Shown here in pieces: positions 1-9,713 of a DNA stretch of 64,000 nt (within the stretch, counting starts at the first letter, position 1; each line of letters starts with the position of its first letter). Origin of the DNA: Planctomycetaceae bacterium. GTDB taxonomy: Bacteria > Planctomycetota > Phycisphaerae > Sedimentisphaerales > UBA12454. The DNA lies in NCBI GenBank assembly GCA_021371795.1, contig JAJFVK010000004.1, positions 117,922-181,921 of the forward strand, written 5' to 3'. The notes under the pieces are model-generated. The model saw nothing but the letters and a program-made list of their open reading frames with translations. It was not told the origin of the DNA and did no database searches. Both the position numbers and the translations under genes were made by a program.

Positions 1-212
1 AGTTCGTTTGCACCATAGGTGTTAGTTTCTATAAAGTCGCTGCCTGCCGAGACATACAAATCGTGGATTTGGCCGACGAGTTTAGGATTCGTCAGATTCA
101 GCTCCTCAAAACATGTGTTTATGAACACGCCTTTGGTATAGAGCATTGTTCCCATAGCTCCATCGCCAAAAACGACTTGTTTTTTTAATAGTTCGGTTAG
201 GTTTTCTGTCAT
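1..212 (-). CDS. Homocysteine S-methyltransferase domain protein, N-terminal 70 residues (cut by window edge)
   Basis: The reading frame runs off the left edge. The visible part has the family signature GDGAMGTMLY near residue 16, then CFEELNL, and later SDFIETNTYGAN. This is the start of the zinc-dependent homocysteine S-methyltransferase barrel, found in MetH and in the bifunctional homocysteine methyltransferase/methylenetetrahydrofolate reductase. Which of these it is cannot be told from 70 residues. Known role: moving a methyl group to homocysteine to make methionine. The start at 212 has a good ribosome site (AGGAAG) seven bases upstream and a strong promoter further up. It fits with ahcY and the corrinoid protein elsewhere in the window. 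Confidence 0.85.
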   Translation of the reverse strand, partial: MTENLTELLKKQVVFGDGAMGTMLYTKGVFINTCFEELNLTNPKLVGQIHDLYVSAGSDFIETNTYGANE

Positions 213-239
213 TATCTTCCTGAAAAGTGTAATTTTTTG

Positions 240-267
240 ATTATACACATCCCTTACGAAAGTGCAA
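240..267 (-). promoter_or_regulatory. Sigma-70-type promoter of the homocysteine methyltransferase gene
   Basis: On the minus strand TTGCAC (262-267) and TATAAT (240-245) are 16 bases apart. They lie about 28 bases before the start codon at 212. The promoter is divergent from the accB promoter at 292-319. Confidence 0.65.
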
Positions 268-291
268 ACGCCAAGGTGTTTTAATTTTCCG

Positions 292-319
292 TTGCAAAAA
301 TAACGATTTTTACTATACT
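292..319 (+). promoter_or_regulatory. Probable promoter of accB-accC
   Basis: TTGCAA (292-297) and TATACT (314-319) are 16 bases apart, about 34 bases before the accB start. A weaker match than the opposing promoter but well placed. Confidence 0.5.
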
Positions 320-353
320 ACCCCAGTTAAATTAACCTTAAAAGGACTCGAGA

Positions 354-827
354 ATGAGTGACGAAAAAAAGAACGATTTGAAAAAAGTTAAGGAATTGAT
401 TGAACTTATGGTTGAAAAAGACCTTGTGGAGGTGGAAATAGTCGACGGCGACAGCAAAATCCATCTCAAAAGGCCTAATTCATCAATGTCAATCGCGGCT
501 CCGGCTCCCATGCAGATGATGATGCCTGCTTCAGCTCCGGCTGTTGCGGCTCCTGCTCCTTCTGCAGGCACTCCGGCAGACGATAAACTGGCCGGCATTA
601 AATCGCCAATCATCGGTACGTTCTATTCATCGCCAAGTCCAGATTCACCTGCTTATGTCAAAGTCGGCGACCACGTAACTGCCGATACCGTCGTTTGTAT
701 CATCGAAGCGATGAAGGTAATGAACGAAATCAAAGCGGAACTTGCCGGTACAGTCGAAAAAGTGATGATTACCAACGGCCAAACAGTTGAGTATGGTCAG
801 GTATTGTTCAAAGTCAGACCAGATTAG
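354..827 (+). CDS. accB: Acetyl-CoA carboxylase biotin carboxyl carrier protein
   Basis: Carries the biotin that shuttles CO2 between biotin carboxylase and carboxyltransferase in the first step of fatty acid synthesis. The 157-residue protein has a helical N-terminus, an Ala/Pro/Met-rich hinge (about 46-75) and a biotinyl domain from about 80. The biotinylation motif is EAMKVMNEI, with Lys121 as the biotinylated residue. AAAGGA precedes the start. It is followed by accC, the usual accBC pair. Confidence 0.97.
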   Translation: MSDEKKNDLKKVKELIELMVEKDLVEVEIVDGDSKIHLKRPNSSMSIAAPAPMQMMMPASAPAVAAPAPSAGTPADDKLAGIKSPIIGTFYSSPSPDSPAYVKVGDHVTADTVVCIIEAMKVMNEIKAELAGTVEKVMITNGQTVEYGQVLFKVRPD

Positions 828-836
828 TTGAAAATA

Positions 837-900
837 AAAAATCAAAGATTAAAAATCAAAATTGCGGATTCGGCCTGAAGGCCGAGACTGTTTTATAAAA
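837..900. repeat. AT-word repeat with CGGCC hairpin, copy 1
   Basis: Runs of 'aaaaatcaaa' words lead into an inverted repeat CGGCCTGAAGGCCG and then CTGTTTT. A close copy lies at 39879-39940, after an unrelated gene. The hairpin with a T-run could act as a weak terminator between accB and accC. Confidence 0.55.
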
Positions 901-936
901 AAACTTTTTTTAATAATCTTTTGTTCCATAAAAATT

Positions 937-2277
937 ATGTTTTCAAGAATACTCATAGCCAATAGAGGCGAAATAGCGTTAAGAATAATTCGCGCGTGCA
1001 AAGAACTCGGCGTCGAATCGGTAGTTGTTTATTCCGAGGCCGACAGAGGCGCATCATATATAGAACTCGCAGACCAGGCGATTTGTATCGGGCCTGCCAG
1101 TCCCGCGCAGAGCTATCTTAATATCCCGGCAATCATCAGCGCCGCTGAAGTCGCGGACGTTGACGCGATTCATCCGGGTTACGGATTTTTGGCAGAGAAC
1201 GCGCACTTTGCACAGATTTGTGCAGATTGCAACATCGCGTTCATCGGGCCAAGACCTGAATCGATGCAAATGCTCGGCGATAAAGTCGCGGCAAGAGACA
1301 TTGCTAAAAAAGCGAAAGTTCCTGTTGTGCCCGGTTCTGAAGGTCAAATCAAAGACGAAAACGAAGCAATCAAACTTGCGAATAAAATAGGTTATCCAGT
1401 TATTGTAAAAGCGGCAGCCGGCGGCGGCGGACGCGGAATGCGCGTCGCACATAATGATATAAGTTTGCGAAACGCTATTTCAACCGCAAAGGCTGAAGCG
1501 GAAATCGCATTTAAAAACAGCACAGTTTATCTTGAAAAATATATCATCGAGCCGAGGCACGTCGAAGTGCAGGTAATGGCTGATAAATCCGGCAACACTT
1601 TACATTTCTTCGAACGCGATTGTTCTATTCAGCGACGTCATCAGAAATTAATCGAAGAATCGCCATGTCCGGTGCTCGATAATCATACTCGTGAAGAGCT
1701 GTGCAAATCGGCGTTGCGGGTTATCAAAGAAGCTAATTATGAAAACGCAGGGACGGTGGAATTTCTGCTCGACCGCGACAAGAAATTTTATTTCATCGAA
1801 GTTAATACGCGAATTCAGGTTGAGCATCCCGTTACGGAAATGGTAACAGGCGTTGACCTGATTAAATGGCAGTTGAAAATTGCGGCAGGGCAAAATTTAA
1901 CTCTCAAGCAGAAAGATATCGAACATAGAGGCGTTGCTATCGAGTGCAGAATTAATGCCGAAGACCCGGATAGAAATTTTGCGCCGTGTCCCGGAAAAGT
2001 TGACAGATTTATTCTGCCCGGCGGTATGGGCGTTCGTGTTGATACGCATCTGTTCCAGGGCGCGATGGTTTCGCCACATTACGATTCAATGGTTGCAAAG
2101 CTGATTGTTCACAGGCCGACAAGAGAAGAAGCGATAATAACGATGAAACGCGCTTTGAACGAATTCAGAATTGGGCCGATTAAAACGACAATCCCAGCGT
2201 GTTTGAAAATTCTTTCACATAACCGTTATCTGCAAAACAAAGTCGATACCAGCTTTGTTGAACAGCATTTAGCATAA
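937..2277 (+). CDS. accC: Acetyl-CoA carboxylase, biotin carboxylase subunit
   Basis: ATP-dependent carboxylation of biotin on AccB. The 446 residues are close to the usual length. The N-terminal biotin carboxylase domain begins [11 protein letters not shown]. The ATP-grasp glycine loop AGGGGRGMR is at 161-169, just after Lys159, and [14 protein letters not shown] is present. An upstream TTG at 862 in the same frame would add 25 residues absent from the family, so the ATG at 937 is preferred although its ribosome site is weak. The subunit may also serve other biotin carboxylases; no carboxyltransferase gene is in view. Confidence 0.96.
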   Translation: MFSRILIANRGEIALRIIRACKELGVESVVVYSEADRGASYIELADQAICIGPASPAQSYLNIPAIISAAEVADVDAIHPGYGFLAENAHFAQICADCNIAFIGPRPESMQMLGDKVAARDIAKKAKVPVVPGSEGQIKDENEAIKLANKIGYPVIVKAAAGGGGRGMRVAHNDISLRNAISTAKAEAEIAFKNSTVYLEKYIIEPRHVEVQVMADKSGNTLHFFERDCSIQRRHQKLIEESPCPVLDNHTREELCKSALRVIKEANYENAGTVEFLLDRDKKFYFIEVNTRIQVEHPVTEMVTGVDLIKWQLKIAAGQNLTLKQKDIEHRGVAIECRINAEDPDRNFAPCPGKVDRFILPGGMGVRVDTHLFQGAMVSPHYDSMVAKLIVHRPTREEAIITMKRALNEFRIGPIKTTIPACLKILSHNRYLQNKVDTSFVEQHLA

Positions 2278-2281
2278 AGTG

Positions 2282-3475
2282 TTATTTTGGCAAAGGCGGG
2301 GGCTGCTGTTTTTCAAAAAGTTTGCCCCAGTCAACCCGGCCGGTAAATTGCATTACAATAAATAATGTACAAATACACAGAATCGTTATCATAAGGCCGG
2401 TGTAGCCTTTGAAGAAAAAGCTATACGAGAAGAAAATCAGATAAACCAATTGCGTTATCGCGATTTCAACAAATGCGAATTTCAAGCCGACAACGAGCCT
2501 CATATATGAAATAACCAGAAATACCGCAACCGCCGAGCTTATCCAGAACGCACAGAGAATTGATATATGGTCAATCAAATATGCCAGCAGAAGATGAAAA
2601 CTGAAAAATGCAGTACCGATAAAGAAATAATTCATTGGGTGAATGGTTATTTTTTTGACGGTGGTGAGAACAAAGAGAACAAAGAAATACAGGAACAATG
2701 AAATTGGCGCGGCAGTTGTAACTTTCGCGACCCACGGGCCGGGATTTAATTTCTCCGGCATTGTCAAACCGATTTTTACATCCGTCAGCGTCTTGTCATA
2801 TTTCCATACGAGTTTCCAGCCGTTGTCAGTCGGCTCTTTAATTTCTGGTGCCATTGTGTCATCTGGAAAGTCGATGTTCTTGAAATCCGTATTTAAGGCC
2901 AAAGTAAAATTATTAATCTGTGTAACATTGTTTCCGAAATCGTAATACCATTTATCAAGTCCCTGCGATTCATAAGATATTTCAACTTCCTTTGCCTGAT
3001 GTGATTCGATTTTAATTTCTTTTGTCAGACTGTTGTTGTTAAATGAAATTTCCTTTAGTTCATCACCGCCGATTGCGAATTTGAAATTGTCATAAACAGC
3101 GTTTTGTGCCGGAAGCGGGAAATCAAAATATAATGTTTTGGTCTGGTCGGCATCATTTGTAATTTTGTATTTACCTGTGAATTTGACTTTATATGTGGAA
3201 TACCACAGCAATCCCTTTTGGCGGTGTTCGAGATTGAGGTTTACATTAATATCGCTGGATTCAATGGGTAGTTTGTTGGCGGAAGATGACGCAGGATTAT
3301 CATTATAAAGCACAGGGGCAGACTGCAAATGCTGCGAGCCCCAAATCTTACTGATGGATTCTCGCAGTTTTCTGTCCTGCGTATGTGTTCTGTCCAATAC
3401 GGTAATCGAGAGAATTATCCACGCGATAGAAGTGCAAATGAAAATGAACGTGATCGCCGCAATCCGCTTGAACAT
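2282..3475 (-). CDS. CreD-like inner membrane protein
   Basis: 397 residues: one N-terminal membrane helix (about 7-29), a large extracytoplasmic part (about 30-255), then about five membrane helices. Two features match the CreD (COG4452) family. After the first helix there is 'ESISKIWGSQHLQSAPVL', and the last helices read 'HPMNYFFIGTAFFSFHLLLAYL' to 'GRVDW'. CreD's biochemical role is not settled; it is linked to envelope stress and colicin tolerance in E. coli. The gene runs the same way as trpA, 77 bases downstream of it, and ends four bases from accC, which converges on it. Confidence 0.72.
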   Translation of the reverse strand: MFKRIAAITFIFICTSIAWIILSITVLDRTHTQDRKLRESISKIWGSQHLQSAPVLYNDNPASSSANKLPIESSDINVNLNLEHRQKGLLWYSTYKVKFTGKYKITNDADQTKTLYFDFPLPAQNAVYDNFKFAIGGDELKEISFNNNSLTKEIKIESHQAKEVEISYESQGLDKWYYDFGNNVTQINNFTLALNTDFKNIDFPDDTMAPEIKEPTDNGWKLVWKYDKTLTDVKIGLTMPEKLNPGPWVAKVTTAAPISLFLYFFVLFVLTTVKKITIHPMNYFFIGTAFFSFHLLLAYLIDHISILCAFWISSAVAVFLVISYMRLVVGLKFAFVEIAITQLVYLIFFSYSFFFKGYTGLMITILCICTLFIVMQFTGRVDWGKLFEKQQPPPLPK

Positions 3476-3552
3476 ATCAATATCCTTAAAGATAGGAATA
3501 ATCCACTAACAGGAGCATTATACGGCGGCAAGTTTGGGTTGTTCAAGAAAAT

Positions 3553-4344
3553 TTATGACAGAGCTGCTTTTACCTCTTTGATAAATTTCATAACTTCTTT
3601 TGCGATAACGGCTTTATCGCTCAAATTGTCTTCGATAATTTTTACGATTCTTGAGCCGATAATTACGCCGTCAGCGCCGGCTTTTGCCAACTCAACTGCG
3701 TGCTGCGGTGTGCTTACGCCAAAACCCACGCAAACCGGCACATCAGTAATAGATTTTAATCTGCTAATCAACGGCTTAATCATGTCTGATAATGTATCTC
3801 TGCCGCCGGTAACGCCGAGCAGCGAAACGGTGTAAATAAAGCCCGTGCATTTTTCAGCGATTTTTTTCGCGCGTTCGATTTCAGTATTTGGTGTTACCAT
3901 GAAAACCGTATCGAGTCCCGCTTTGCGAGAAGGTTCATAAATTTCATCAACATCGTCAATACTCAAATCTGCAATCAGCACACTGTTTGTTCCGGCTTTC
4001 GCGAAATCGGCGAAAAACTTTTCTGTGCCGTATTGGAAAATCAAATTGTAGTACATCAGCAAACCAATCGGAATATCCTTGTACGCTTTTACCTTCGCGA
4101 TGAACTCTTTTGCTCTTTCGACTGTAATGCCGGCGGATAGTGCGCGAATGTTCGCTTTCTGGATTGTCGGGCCGTCGGCAATTGGGTCTGAAAACGCGAT
4201 GCCAAGCTCAAGCACATCTGCACCTGCGTCAATGGCCGCTTTTACAATTTCCAAACTTGTATCAAAATCCGGATCACCAATAACAAAAAATGGTATCAAG
4301 GCCGGATGTTTTAATTCAGTAAAAACCTGTTTGTACGTTCTCAT
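3553..4344 (-). CDS. trpA: Tryptophan synthase alpha chain
   Basis: Cleaves indole-3-glycerol phosphate to indole and glyceraldehyde 3-phosphate. 263 residues. The catalytic acids are Glu46 in VLELG and Asp57 in SDPIADGPT. The phosphate-binding end reads GADGVIIGS. The family motif ELGIPFSDP is here ELGIAFSDP, a Pro-to-Ala change. The ATG at 4344 has AAGGA upstream; an in-frame GTG at 4389 would only add unrelated residues. It is the last gene of the trp operon but is separated from trpB by 134 bases full of repeat-like words, unlike the overlapping genes upstream. Confidence 0.96.
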   Translation of the reverse strand: MRTYKQVFTELKHPALIPFFVIGDPDFDTSLEIVKAAIDAGADVLELGIAFSDPIADGPTIQKANIRALSAGITVERAKEFIAKVKAYKDIPIGLLMYYNLIFQYGTEKFFADFAKAGTNSVLIADLSIDDVDEIYEPSRKAGLDTVFMVTPNTEIERAKKIAEKCTGFIYTVSLLGVTGGRDTLSDMIKPLISRLKSITDVPVCVGFGVSTPQHAVELAKAGADGVIIGSRIVKIIEDNLSDKAVIAKEVMKFIKEVKAALS

Positions 4345-4478
4345 AACAAATCCTTGCCACAGAGTTTTAATTTTTATTTTTAGCCACAAAGCTCACCCCT
4401 TCTGATTTTGTTTTCAAGGTAACAAAATCCTGAAGATACAGGGGCTTCCGCTCCGCTTCAGCAGAGACCACAGAGAAT
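4345..4478. other. Repeat-filled spacer between trpB and trpA
   Basis: Contains 'gccacagag', 'agccacaaag' and 'gagaccacagag' words, the same vocabulary as the repeats at 26602 and 33074. No terminator was recognised, so trpA may still be cotranscribed with trpB. Confidence 0.4.
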
Positions 4479-5651
4479 TTATTTAATTTTATTTCTTTCT
4501 ACTATGTCAACGTCTTTGTCGCCGCGACCGGAAAGATTTACGACGACAGTTGTGTCTTTCGGCAGTTTGCCTTTCTGATTATAAACCCACGCTAATGAAT
4601 GTGAGCTTTCTAATGCCGGCAAAATTCCTTCACACTTTGTGAAAATATCAAAAATTTTCAAAACATCTTCATCTTTCATAGCGACATAATTTGCTCTGCC
4701 GGTATCTTTCAAGTAACAATGTTCGGGACCTACGCCGGGGTAATCCAATCCCGCGGAAACCGATTCGGTGTCGAGAATCTGGCCTTCCTTGTTTTGCATC
4801 AGATACATTTTCGTTCCGTGCAGAATGCCGACATTGCCTGCGTTGAGCGGTGCGGCGTGTTTGCCGGTTTCGATGCCTTTGCCTGCGGGTTCGACGCCGA
4901 CGAGTTTTACTTTTTTATCTTCAAGAAACGCGCTGAAGATTCCAATCGCATTGCTTCCGCCGCCGACACATGCGGTAACGATATCCGGCAGTTTGCCGAT
5001 TTTCTCAAGGCACTGCTGACGCGATTCTGTTCCGATGCACGACTGAAAATGTCTGACAATGACCGGATACGGATGCGGCCCGCAGGCTGTTCCGAACAGG
5101 TAAAATGTATCAGCAACGTTCGCTGTCCAGTAGCGGAGCGCTTCGTTGATTGCGTCTTTTAAAGTTTCCGTGCCGCCTTTGACGGAGATGACTTCCGCGC
5201 CGCAGAGTCTCATCTTGTGTACGTTTACGCTTTGGCGTTCAATATCAATCGCGCCCATAAAAATTTTTGTATTCATTCCGAACAGTGCGCCAATCATTGA
5301 TGTCGCAAGACCGTGCTGGCCTGCTCCTGTTTCGGCAATCAGTTTTGTCTTGCCCATATATTTGGCGAGCAAGCCCTGACCGAGACAGTTATTGACTTTG
5401 TGTGCGCCACCGTGCAGCAGGTCTTCACGTTTGATGTAAACCTTGAAGCCGACAAGCTCACTGAACCGCGTCGCGTAATAAAGCGGCGTCGGCCTGCCTG
5501 CGTAATCCTTATATAATGTGTCAAGCTCTTTGACGAATTTTTCATTTTTGTAAAATTTATAAAAGGCCGTTTCCATTTCCTCAAGTGCGGGTATCAAAAC
5601 TTCAGGAACGTAAAAACCGCCGAATTGCCCGAATCGTCCGTTTTGTTTCAT
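4479..5651 (-). CDS. trpB: Tryptophan synthase beta chain
   Basis: PLP enzyme joining indole and serine. 390 residues of the short TrpB1 type. HKVNN places the PLP lysine at residue 85. ETGAGQHG and the phosphate loop GGGSNAIG are both intact. The start codon overlaps the trpF stop by four bases (ATGA), which indicates translational coupling. Confidence 0.98.
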   Translation of the reverse strand: MKQNGRFGQFGGFYVPEVLIPALEEMETAFYKFYKNEKFVKELDTLYKDYAGRPTPLYYATRFSELVGFKVYIKREDLLHGGAHKVNNCLGQGLLAKYMGKTKLIAETGAGQHGLATSMIGALFGMNTKIFMGAIDIERQSVNVHKMRLCGAEVISVKGGTETLKDAINEALRYWTANVADTFYLFGTACGPHPYPVIVRHFQSCIGTESRQQCLEKIGKLPDIVTACVGGGSNAIGIFSAFLEDKKVKLVGVEPAGKGIETGKHAAPLNAGNVGILHGTKMYLMQNKEGQILDTESVSAGLDYPGVGPEHCYLKDTGRANYVAMKDEDVLKIFDIFTKCEGILPALESSHSLAWVYNQKGKLPKDTTVVVNLSGRGDKDVDIVERNKIK

Positions 5652-6298
5652 TGTACACCTATGCCTGTAATAATGGCTCTGATTTTATTGAAAAGCTCTG
5701 TCATTTTTTTATGATCTTTTTTGCCTGGCTCGCTTTCGATTCCGCTGCAGATGTCGATGCCGTAGAAGCCCTGTCCGATTGCCTCGATGACATTTTCGGG
5801 TGTGATTCCGCCTGCGAGAAACGTTCTGCCGAATTTATGACCTGTAAGCTGCGGCAGCAGTTTCCAGTCGAAGCGTTCGCCAGTTCCGCCATAAAGCGTC
5901 GGATGATACGCATCGAGCAGCAGGGCGTCGGTCGCGAAATTTCTGGCATATTCGATGTCATTGCCGTCTTTTATTCGAATGGCTTTTATGACCATCGCGG
6001 ACATATTATCAAGCGAAGCGCAAAAGCCCGGACTTTCATCGCCGTGAAGCTGAACCCACGTGAGCATCAAATCGCTTGCCGTATTGCGGATGTAATCTGT
6101 GCTTTCATTGATAAACAAACCGACAGTATCAACATACGCAGGCAGTTTTTTTATGATTTTCGCAGCGGCTTTTGGCTCGATGTAGCGCGGGCTTTGGGGA
6201 TAAAAATTGAAGCCGAGCAAATCTGCGCCGAGCTGGACGGCCAATAAAGAATCTTCAAAGTTTGTGAGTCCGCAAATTTTTACTTTTGGAACCATCAT
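5648..6298 (-). CDS. trpF: Phosphoribosylanthranilate isomerase
   Basis: Third step of tryptophan synthesis. 216 residues, a TIM barrel starting VKICGLTN with the general-base Cys9. The catalytic Asp is probably in [11 protein letters not shown] or the GIDICSGIE segment near the end. It overlaps trpD and trpB by four bases at both ends. Confidence 0.95.
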   Translation of the reverse strand: MMVPKVKICGLTNFEDSLLAVQLGADLLGFNFYPQSPRYIEPKAAAKIIKKLPAYVDTVGLFINESTDYIRNTASDLMLTWVQLHGDESPGFCASLDNMSAMVIKAIRIKDGNDIEYARNFATDALLLDAYHPTLYGGTGERFDWKLLPQLTGHKFGRTFLAGGITPENVIEAIGQGFYGIDICSGIESEPGKKDHKKMTELFNKIRAIITGIGVQ

Positions 6299-7320
6299 AG
6301 CTTTTTCCCATTCGAAATTTCAATTAGGTCTTCCAGACACTTTGCCGCTGCACCGTTGTCAACGGACAGCGCGGCTATTTTGAAACCCTGATGCAAATCG
6401 GCGGCAAGGTCTGCCACCATTATAGCGGCTGCGGCGTTTAAAAGCACCATATCTCTTGCCGGTCCGCGATTTTTTCCCAAAAGAATATCTTTTATCATTC
6501 CGGCGTTGTATTCTGCGTTACTGCCGACAAGCTCGGCCATTTTCGGCGACTGAATTCCGAATTCATCCGGCACAATTTTATATGATATCCTTTTTTTGTC
6601 CTTAATTTCCACAACTTTAGTCGGAGCCGATACGCTGATTTCGTCCAGACCGTGGCTGTGGACAATCATCGCACGTTTTACGCCGAGGATTTCAAATGTT
6701 TCGGCGATTCTTTCCAATAGCGATTCATCCGGCACGCCCATAACCTGCGCCTGTGCACCGGCGGGATTTGCCAGCGGACCTAAAATGTTAAACGCAGTTC
6801 TGAAGTCCAGACTTTTTCTAATCGGCTGTACGAATTTCATCGCAGGATGGTGCATCGGCGCGAACATGAAACCGATATGTGCATGTTCGATACATTCGGT
6901 GATGACTTCCGGTGTGCAATCTATTTTTACACCCAGCGCTTCAAGCACATCGGCCGAACCTGATTTGCTCGTGATGCTGCGGTTGCCGTGCTTTGCTACA
7001 TACGCGCCGGCACCTGCGGCAACCAGCGCAGCGGCAGTCGAGACATTGAAAGTCTTGAGTGGTGCGCCACCTGTTCCGCACGTGTCGATTAAATTTGGAA
7101 TTTTTGTTGTAACTTTTACCGCGTGGTTTCGCAGCGATTGAGCAAGGCCGGCGAATTCGCCTGCTGTTGCTTTTTTCATTCTCATCGCGGCAAGAAATGC
7201 GGCAATCTGAACCTCGGCGACGTCGCCTTTGAAAATCGTGTCGAGCAGGTCTTTTGCCTGATTGTATTTTAAGTCGCCGCCTTCGAGGAGTATTTCAAGA
7301 TATTCAGTAATTTTTGTCAT
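6295..7320 (-). CDS. trpD: Anthranilate phosphoribosyltransferase
   Basis: Transfers phosphoribose from PRPP to anthranilate. 341 residues. DTCGTGG and KHGNRSITSKSGSADVLEALG are the PRPP- and anthranilate-binding motifs. It is a stand-alone TrpD, not fused to TrpG. Four-base overlaps with trpG and trpF. Confidence 0.97.
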   Translation of the reverse strand: MTKITEYLEILLEGGDLKYNQAKDLLDTIFKGDVAEVQIAAFLAAMRMKKATAGEFAGLAQSLRNHAVKVTTKIPNLIDTCGTGGAPLKTFNVSTAAALVAAGAGAYVAKHGNRSITSKSGSADVLEALGVKIDCTPEVITECIEHAHIGFMFAPMHHPAMKFVQPIRKSLDFRTAFNILGPLANPAGAQAQVMGVPDESLLERIAETFEILGVKRAMIVHSHGLDEISVSAPTKVVEIKDKKRISYKIVPDEFGIQSPKMAELVGSNAEYNAGMIKDILLGKNRGPARDMVLLNAAAAIMVADLAADLHQGFKIAALSVDNGAAAKCLEDLIEISNGKKL

Positions 7321-7916
7321 AACGCAGTTCTCCTTGTCTTTAACGCAATGTTCAAAAGGTTTTGTATGATTTTGCCGCCGGCCGGCGTGAGAATACTTTC
7401 AGGATGAAACTGAACGCCGAAAATTGGTTTGTCTTTGTGCTGAAGACCCATCACGATGTTCTCATATTCAGCGGTAACTTGCAGGCAATCCGGCATTTTA
7501 GTTGCGCAAAGACTGTGATACCTGCCGGCCTGCAAAGGATTTTCAACGCCTTCGAAGATTCCCTTTTCGTTGTGCGTAACGCGCGACGATTTGCCGTGCA
7601 TAACTTCCGGTGCGTGGCCGACAATGCCGCCGAAATACTGCACGATTGCCTGATGGCCGAGGCATACTCCGAAAATCGGAAGGCGGTCTTTGAAATAATC
7701 AATCGCTTCGAGCGTAACGCCTGCGCTGGACGGATTACCGGGGCCTGGCGAGATGATGAGCAAATCGGGTTCAAATTCCTGTTCGATTTTTTTGAGCTTT
7801 TCCAGCGGCGTATCTGCGCGGTATACTTTCGCGACGCAGTCTCTTTTGCAGAAGTCATCAACAAGGTTGTATGTGAACGAATCGAAATTATCAATAAATA
7901 ATACTTTGGGATTCAT
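7317..7916 (-). CDS. trpG: Anthranilate synthase component II (glutamine amidotransferase)
   Basis: Supplies ammonia from glutamine to TrpE. 199 residues, class I amidotransferase: nucleophile Cys85 in GVCLGHQA and the FHPES catalytic pair near residue 170. It may also serve para-aminobenzoate synthesis, since no pabA is in view. It starts two bases after the trpE stop. Confidence 0.96.
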   Translation of the reverse strand: MNPKVLFIDNFDSFTYNLVDDFCKRDCVAKVYRADTPLEKLKKIEQEFEPDLLIISPGPGNPSSAGVTLEAIDYFKDRLPIFGVCLGHQAIVQYFGGIVGHAPEVMHGKSSRVTHNEKGIFEGVENPLQAGRYHSLCATKMPDCLQVTAEYENIVMGLQHKDKPIFGVQFHPESILTPAGGKIIQNLLNIALKTRRTAL

Positions 7917-7918
7917 AA

Positions 7919-9520
7919 TTAATTACCTCGCACTGCACGGAGGCAGGAATTTGCTTTGTGCTGCGTTTCTTCGAATTCTGTTTTCGGGACGCTGTCGTAA
8001 ACGACTCCGCCGCCGGCTCTGATATAAGCGGTGTGATTTTTTATCTGCATTGAACGAATAGTTATGCAGCTATCGAATTGGCCGTCAACGGTCAGGTACA
8101 TTACCGCGCCGCCGTAGTAGCCGCGTTTATTTTTTTCGAGTTGGCGAATAATTTTCATCGCTTCTATTTTCGGTGCGCCGGTGAGCGTGCCCATATTCAT
8201 CGTCGCAAGGTACGCAATCAGCGCATCATAATTATCGTCGAGCGTGCCTTTGACGTTGCTGACAAGGTGCATTACCGATTCGTATTTTTCGACAGTGAGT
8301 AATTCGGTAACAATGCGCGAACCTTTTTTCGCGACTCGTGCGATATCATTTCTTGCCAAATCGACGAGCATCATGTGCTCTGCGAGTTCCTTGCGGTCGA
8401 GTTTCAATTCCGCTTCGTATCTGAAATCGGTGTCGGGGTCAACTTTGCCTTTGATTTTGCCTCGCGGTTTTGTGCCCGCTATCGGACGAATCTCAACCTG
8501 ACGATTTTCCGTGCCGCTTACTCGAAGATTCAGTTCCGGGCTTGCGCCTGTTAGAACAGTGTTCGGTGTATTAATATAGAACATATACGGCGAAGGATTT
8601 AATTTGCGAAGTCTCTTGTAAACGTCCAGCGGTTCATCGGGACACGGCTCAATAATTGTTCTGCTGGGCACGACCTGGAAAATATTGCCGTCGATGATGT
8701 GCTTTTTTGCGGTTTCGACGATTTTTTCATATTCGGCCAATGGGGTATCTGTGCTCGGCGCGGGCAGAGTGCCGGTGTATTTTTCAATTTTTGGAATCGG
8801 CATTTTCAACGCGGCAAAATATGAATCGAAACATTTTTGGGCATCAGCGATGATTTCTTTTTTGTCATCGTTTGTTATGACGGCATTGACAACGATGTAT
8901 GCCTTGCCGGTTTTGTGCTCCATCAGGAAAATATTGTCCGCGAAATAAAGCTCATAATCCGGCACGTCAATCAAAGCTGATTTATTGGCGGGCAGTTTTT
9001 CGAACTGGTCAATAAAGTCGTAGCTCATCGCACCGAGCATTCCGCACGTAATACGGAAAGGATTACCCGAAAGGATAAACGCGAAGTTTATTGCGCGGAT
9101 GACGTTCATTTGGTTCACAGATTTCAGGCGGGACTGTTCATCTATTATATCGTCGGATACATCGAGAGTGCCGGTGATGCGGTCGGGCTGGAAGTCTATT
9201 TTTCGGCCAAAATCAAATCGGTCTCGCGCGACGGTTTGGAAATGCTTTATCATTCTTTTGCCGACGGAGCTTAGGGCGATTATTTGGAAATCTTTGCCTT
9301 TGCCGCTGATGTACAGTGCCGGATTGGCGGTACCGAAGGTCAGTTCGCCTTTGTTTTGTTCGAGATGGTCTTTGGATTCCAAAAGGCAGCAATGCTGTTT
9401 TCGGCCGTAATCGCTCAATTTCGCGAAGAAATCGACCGGTTCGGGTATCTCAATTTCCCGTACCAGCGGAATTATCTGGCCTGTTACGGCCTGACTTATT
9501 TGTTCGTTTAGTTCTTTCAT
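7919..9520 (-). CDS. trpE: Anthranilate synthase component I
   Basis: Makes anthranilate from chorismate. 533 residues. The LLES motif at 46-49 is the tryptophan feedback site of the family. The chorismate-binding domain has PSPYMFY, EIRPIAGT and TLTGAPKIEAM. The ATG at 9520 is chosen because GGTGAG sits eight bases before it; the in-frame TTG at 9535 would swallow that site. First gene of the trpEGDFBA operon, controlled by the attenuator just upstream. Confidence 0.97.
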   Translation of the reverse strand: MKELNEQISQAVTGQIIPLVREIEIPEPVDFFAKLSDYGRKQHCCLLESKDHLEQNKGELTFGTANPALYISGKGKDFQIIALSSVGKRMIKHFQTVARDRFDFGRKIDFQPDRITGTLDVSDDIIDEQSRLKSVNQMNVIRAINFAFILSGNPFRITCGMLGAMSYDFIDQFEKLPANKSALIDVPDYELYFADNIFLMEHKTGKAYIVVNAVITNDDKKEIIADAQKCFDSYFAALKMPIPKIEKYTGTLPAPSTDTPLAEYEKIVETAKKHIIDGNIFQVVPSRTIIEPCPDEPLDVYKRLRKLNPSPYMFYINTPNTVLTGASPELNLRVSGTENRQVEIRPIAGTKPRGKIKGKVDPDTDFRYEAELKLDRKELAEHMMLVDLARNDIARVAKKGSRIVTELLTVEKYESVMHLVSNVKGTLDDNYDALIAYLATMNMGTLTGAPKIEAMKIIRQLEKNKRGYYGGAVMYLTVDGQFDSCITIRSMQIKNHTAYIRAGGGVVYDSVPKTEFEETQHKANSCLRAVRGN

Positions 9521-9556
9521 TTTTTTTCTCACCAACCAAATTTTTAAAATATAGAC

Positions 9557-9590
9557 AAAAAAAAACGGCTTGTTGTTGCCAACAAGCCGT
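9557..9590 (-). terminator. trp attenuator terminator (stems 3:4)
   Basis: On the minus strand ACGGCTTGTTG (9590-9580) pairs perfectly with CAACAAGCCGT (9575-9565) across a four-base loop, followed by eight T. It lies 36 bases before trpE and after the leader peptide, so it can only stop transcription into the operon. Confidence 0.92.
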
Positions 9591-9660
9591 GAAATGATTC
9601 AATATTAAAATGTCTGTATATTTAGACTATGCTCACTGCTCGTTAGCTATTTTCAACGAG
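9581..9660 (-). promoter_or_regulatory. trp attenuator: protector and antiterminator stems
   Basis: Stem 1:2 is CTCGTT (9660-9655, inside the leader peptide) with AACGAG (9644-9639). Stem 2:3 is AACGAGCAGTGA (9644-9633) with TCACGGCTTGTT (9592-9581): ten Watson-Crick pairs, one G-U and one mismatch. Segment 3 is also the left arm of the terminator. A ribosome stalled at the Trp codons would cover segment 1, free segment 2 and allow 2:3, which blocks termination. Confidence 0.88.
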
Positions 9661-9702
9661 TCGCCACCAACCAAACGAATAATTTTTGTGTTTAAGTGTC
9701 AT
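9643..9702 (-). CDS. trpL: trp operon leader peptide
   Basis: 19 codons, MTLKHKNYSFGWWRLVENS, then TAA. Codons 12 and 13 are tandem TGG (9669-9664), the tryptophan sensor. Codons 15-16 form segment 1 of the attenuator. The predicted transcription start (about 9707) leaves only four or five bases before the ATG, so it may be translated as a nearly leaderless message. Confidence 0.88.
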   Translation of the reverse strand: MTLKHKNYSFGWWRLVENS

Positions 9703-9713
9703 AATCTTAATAT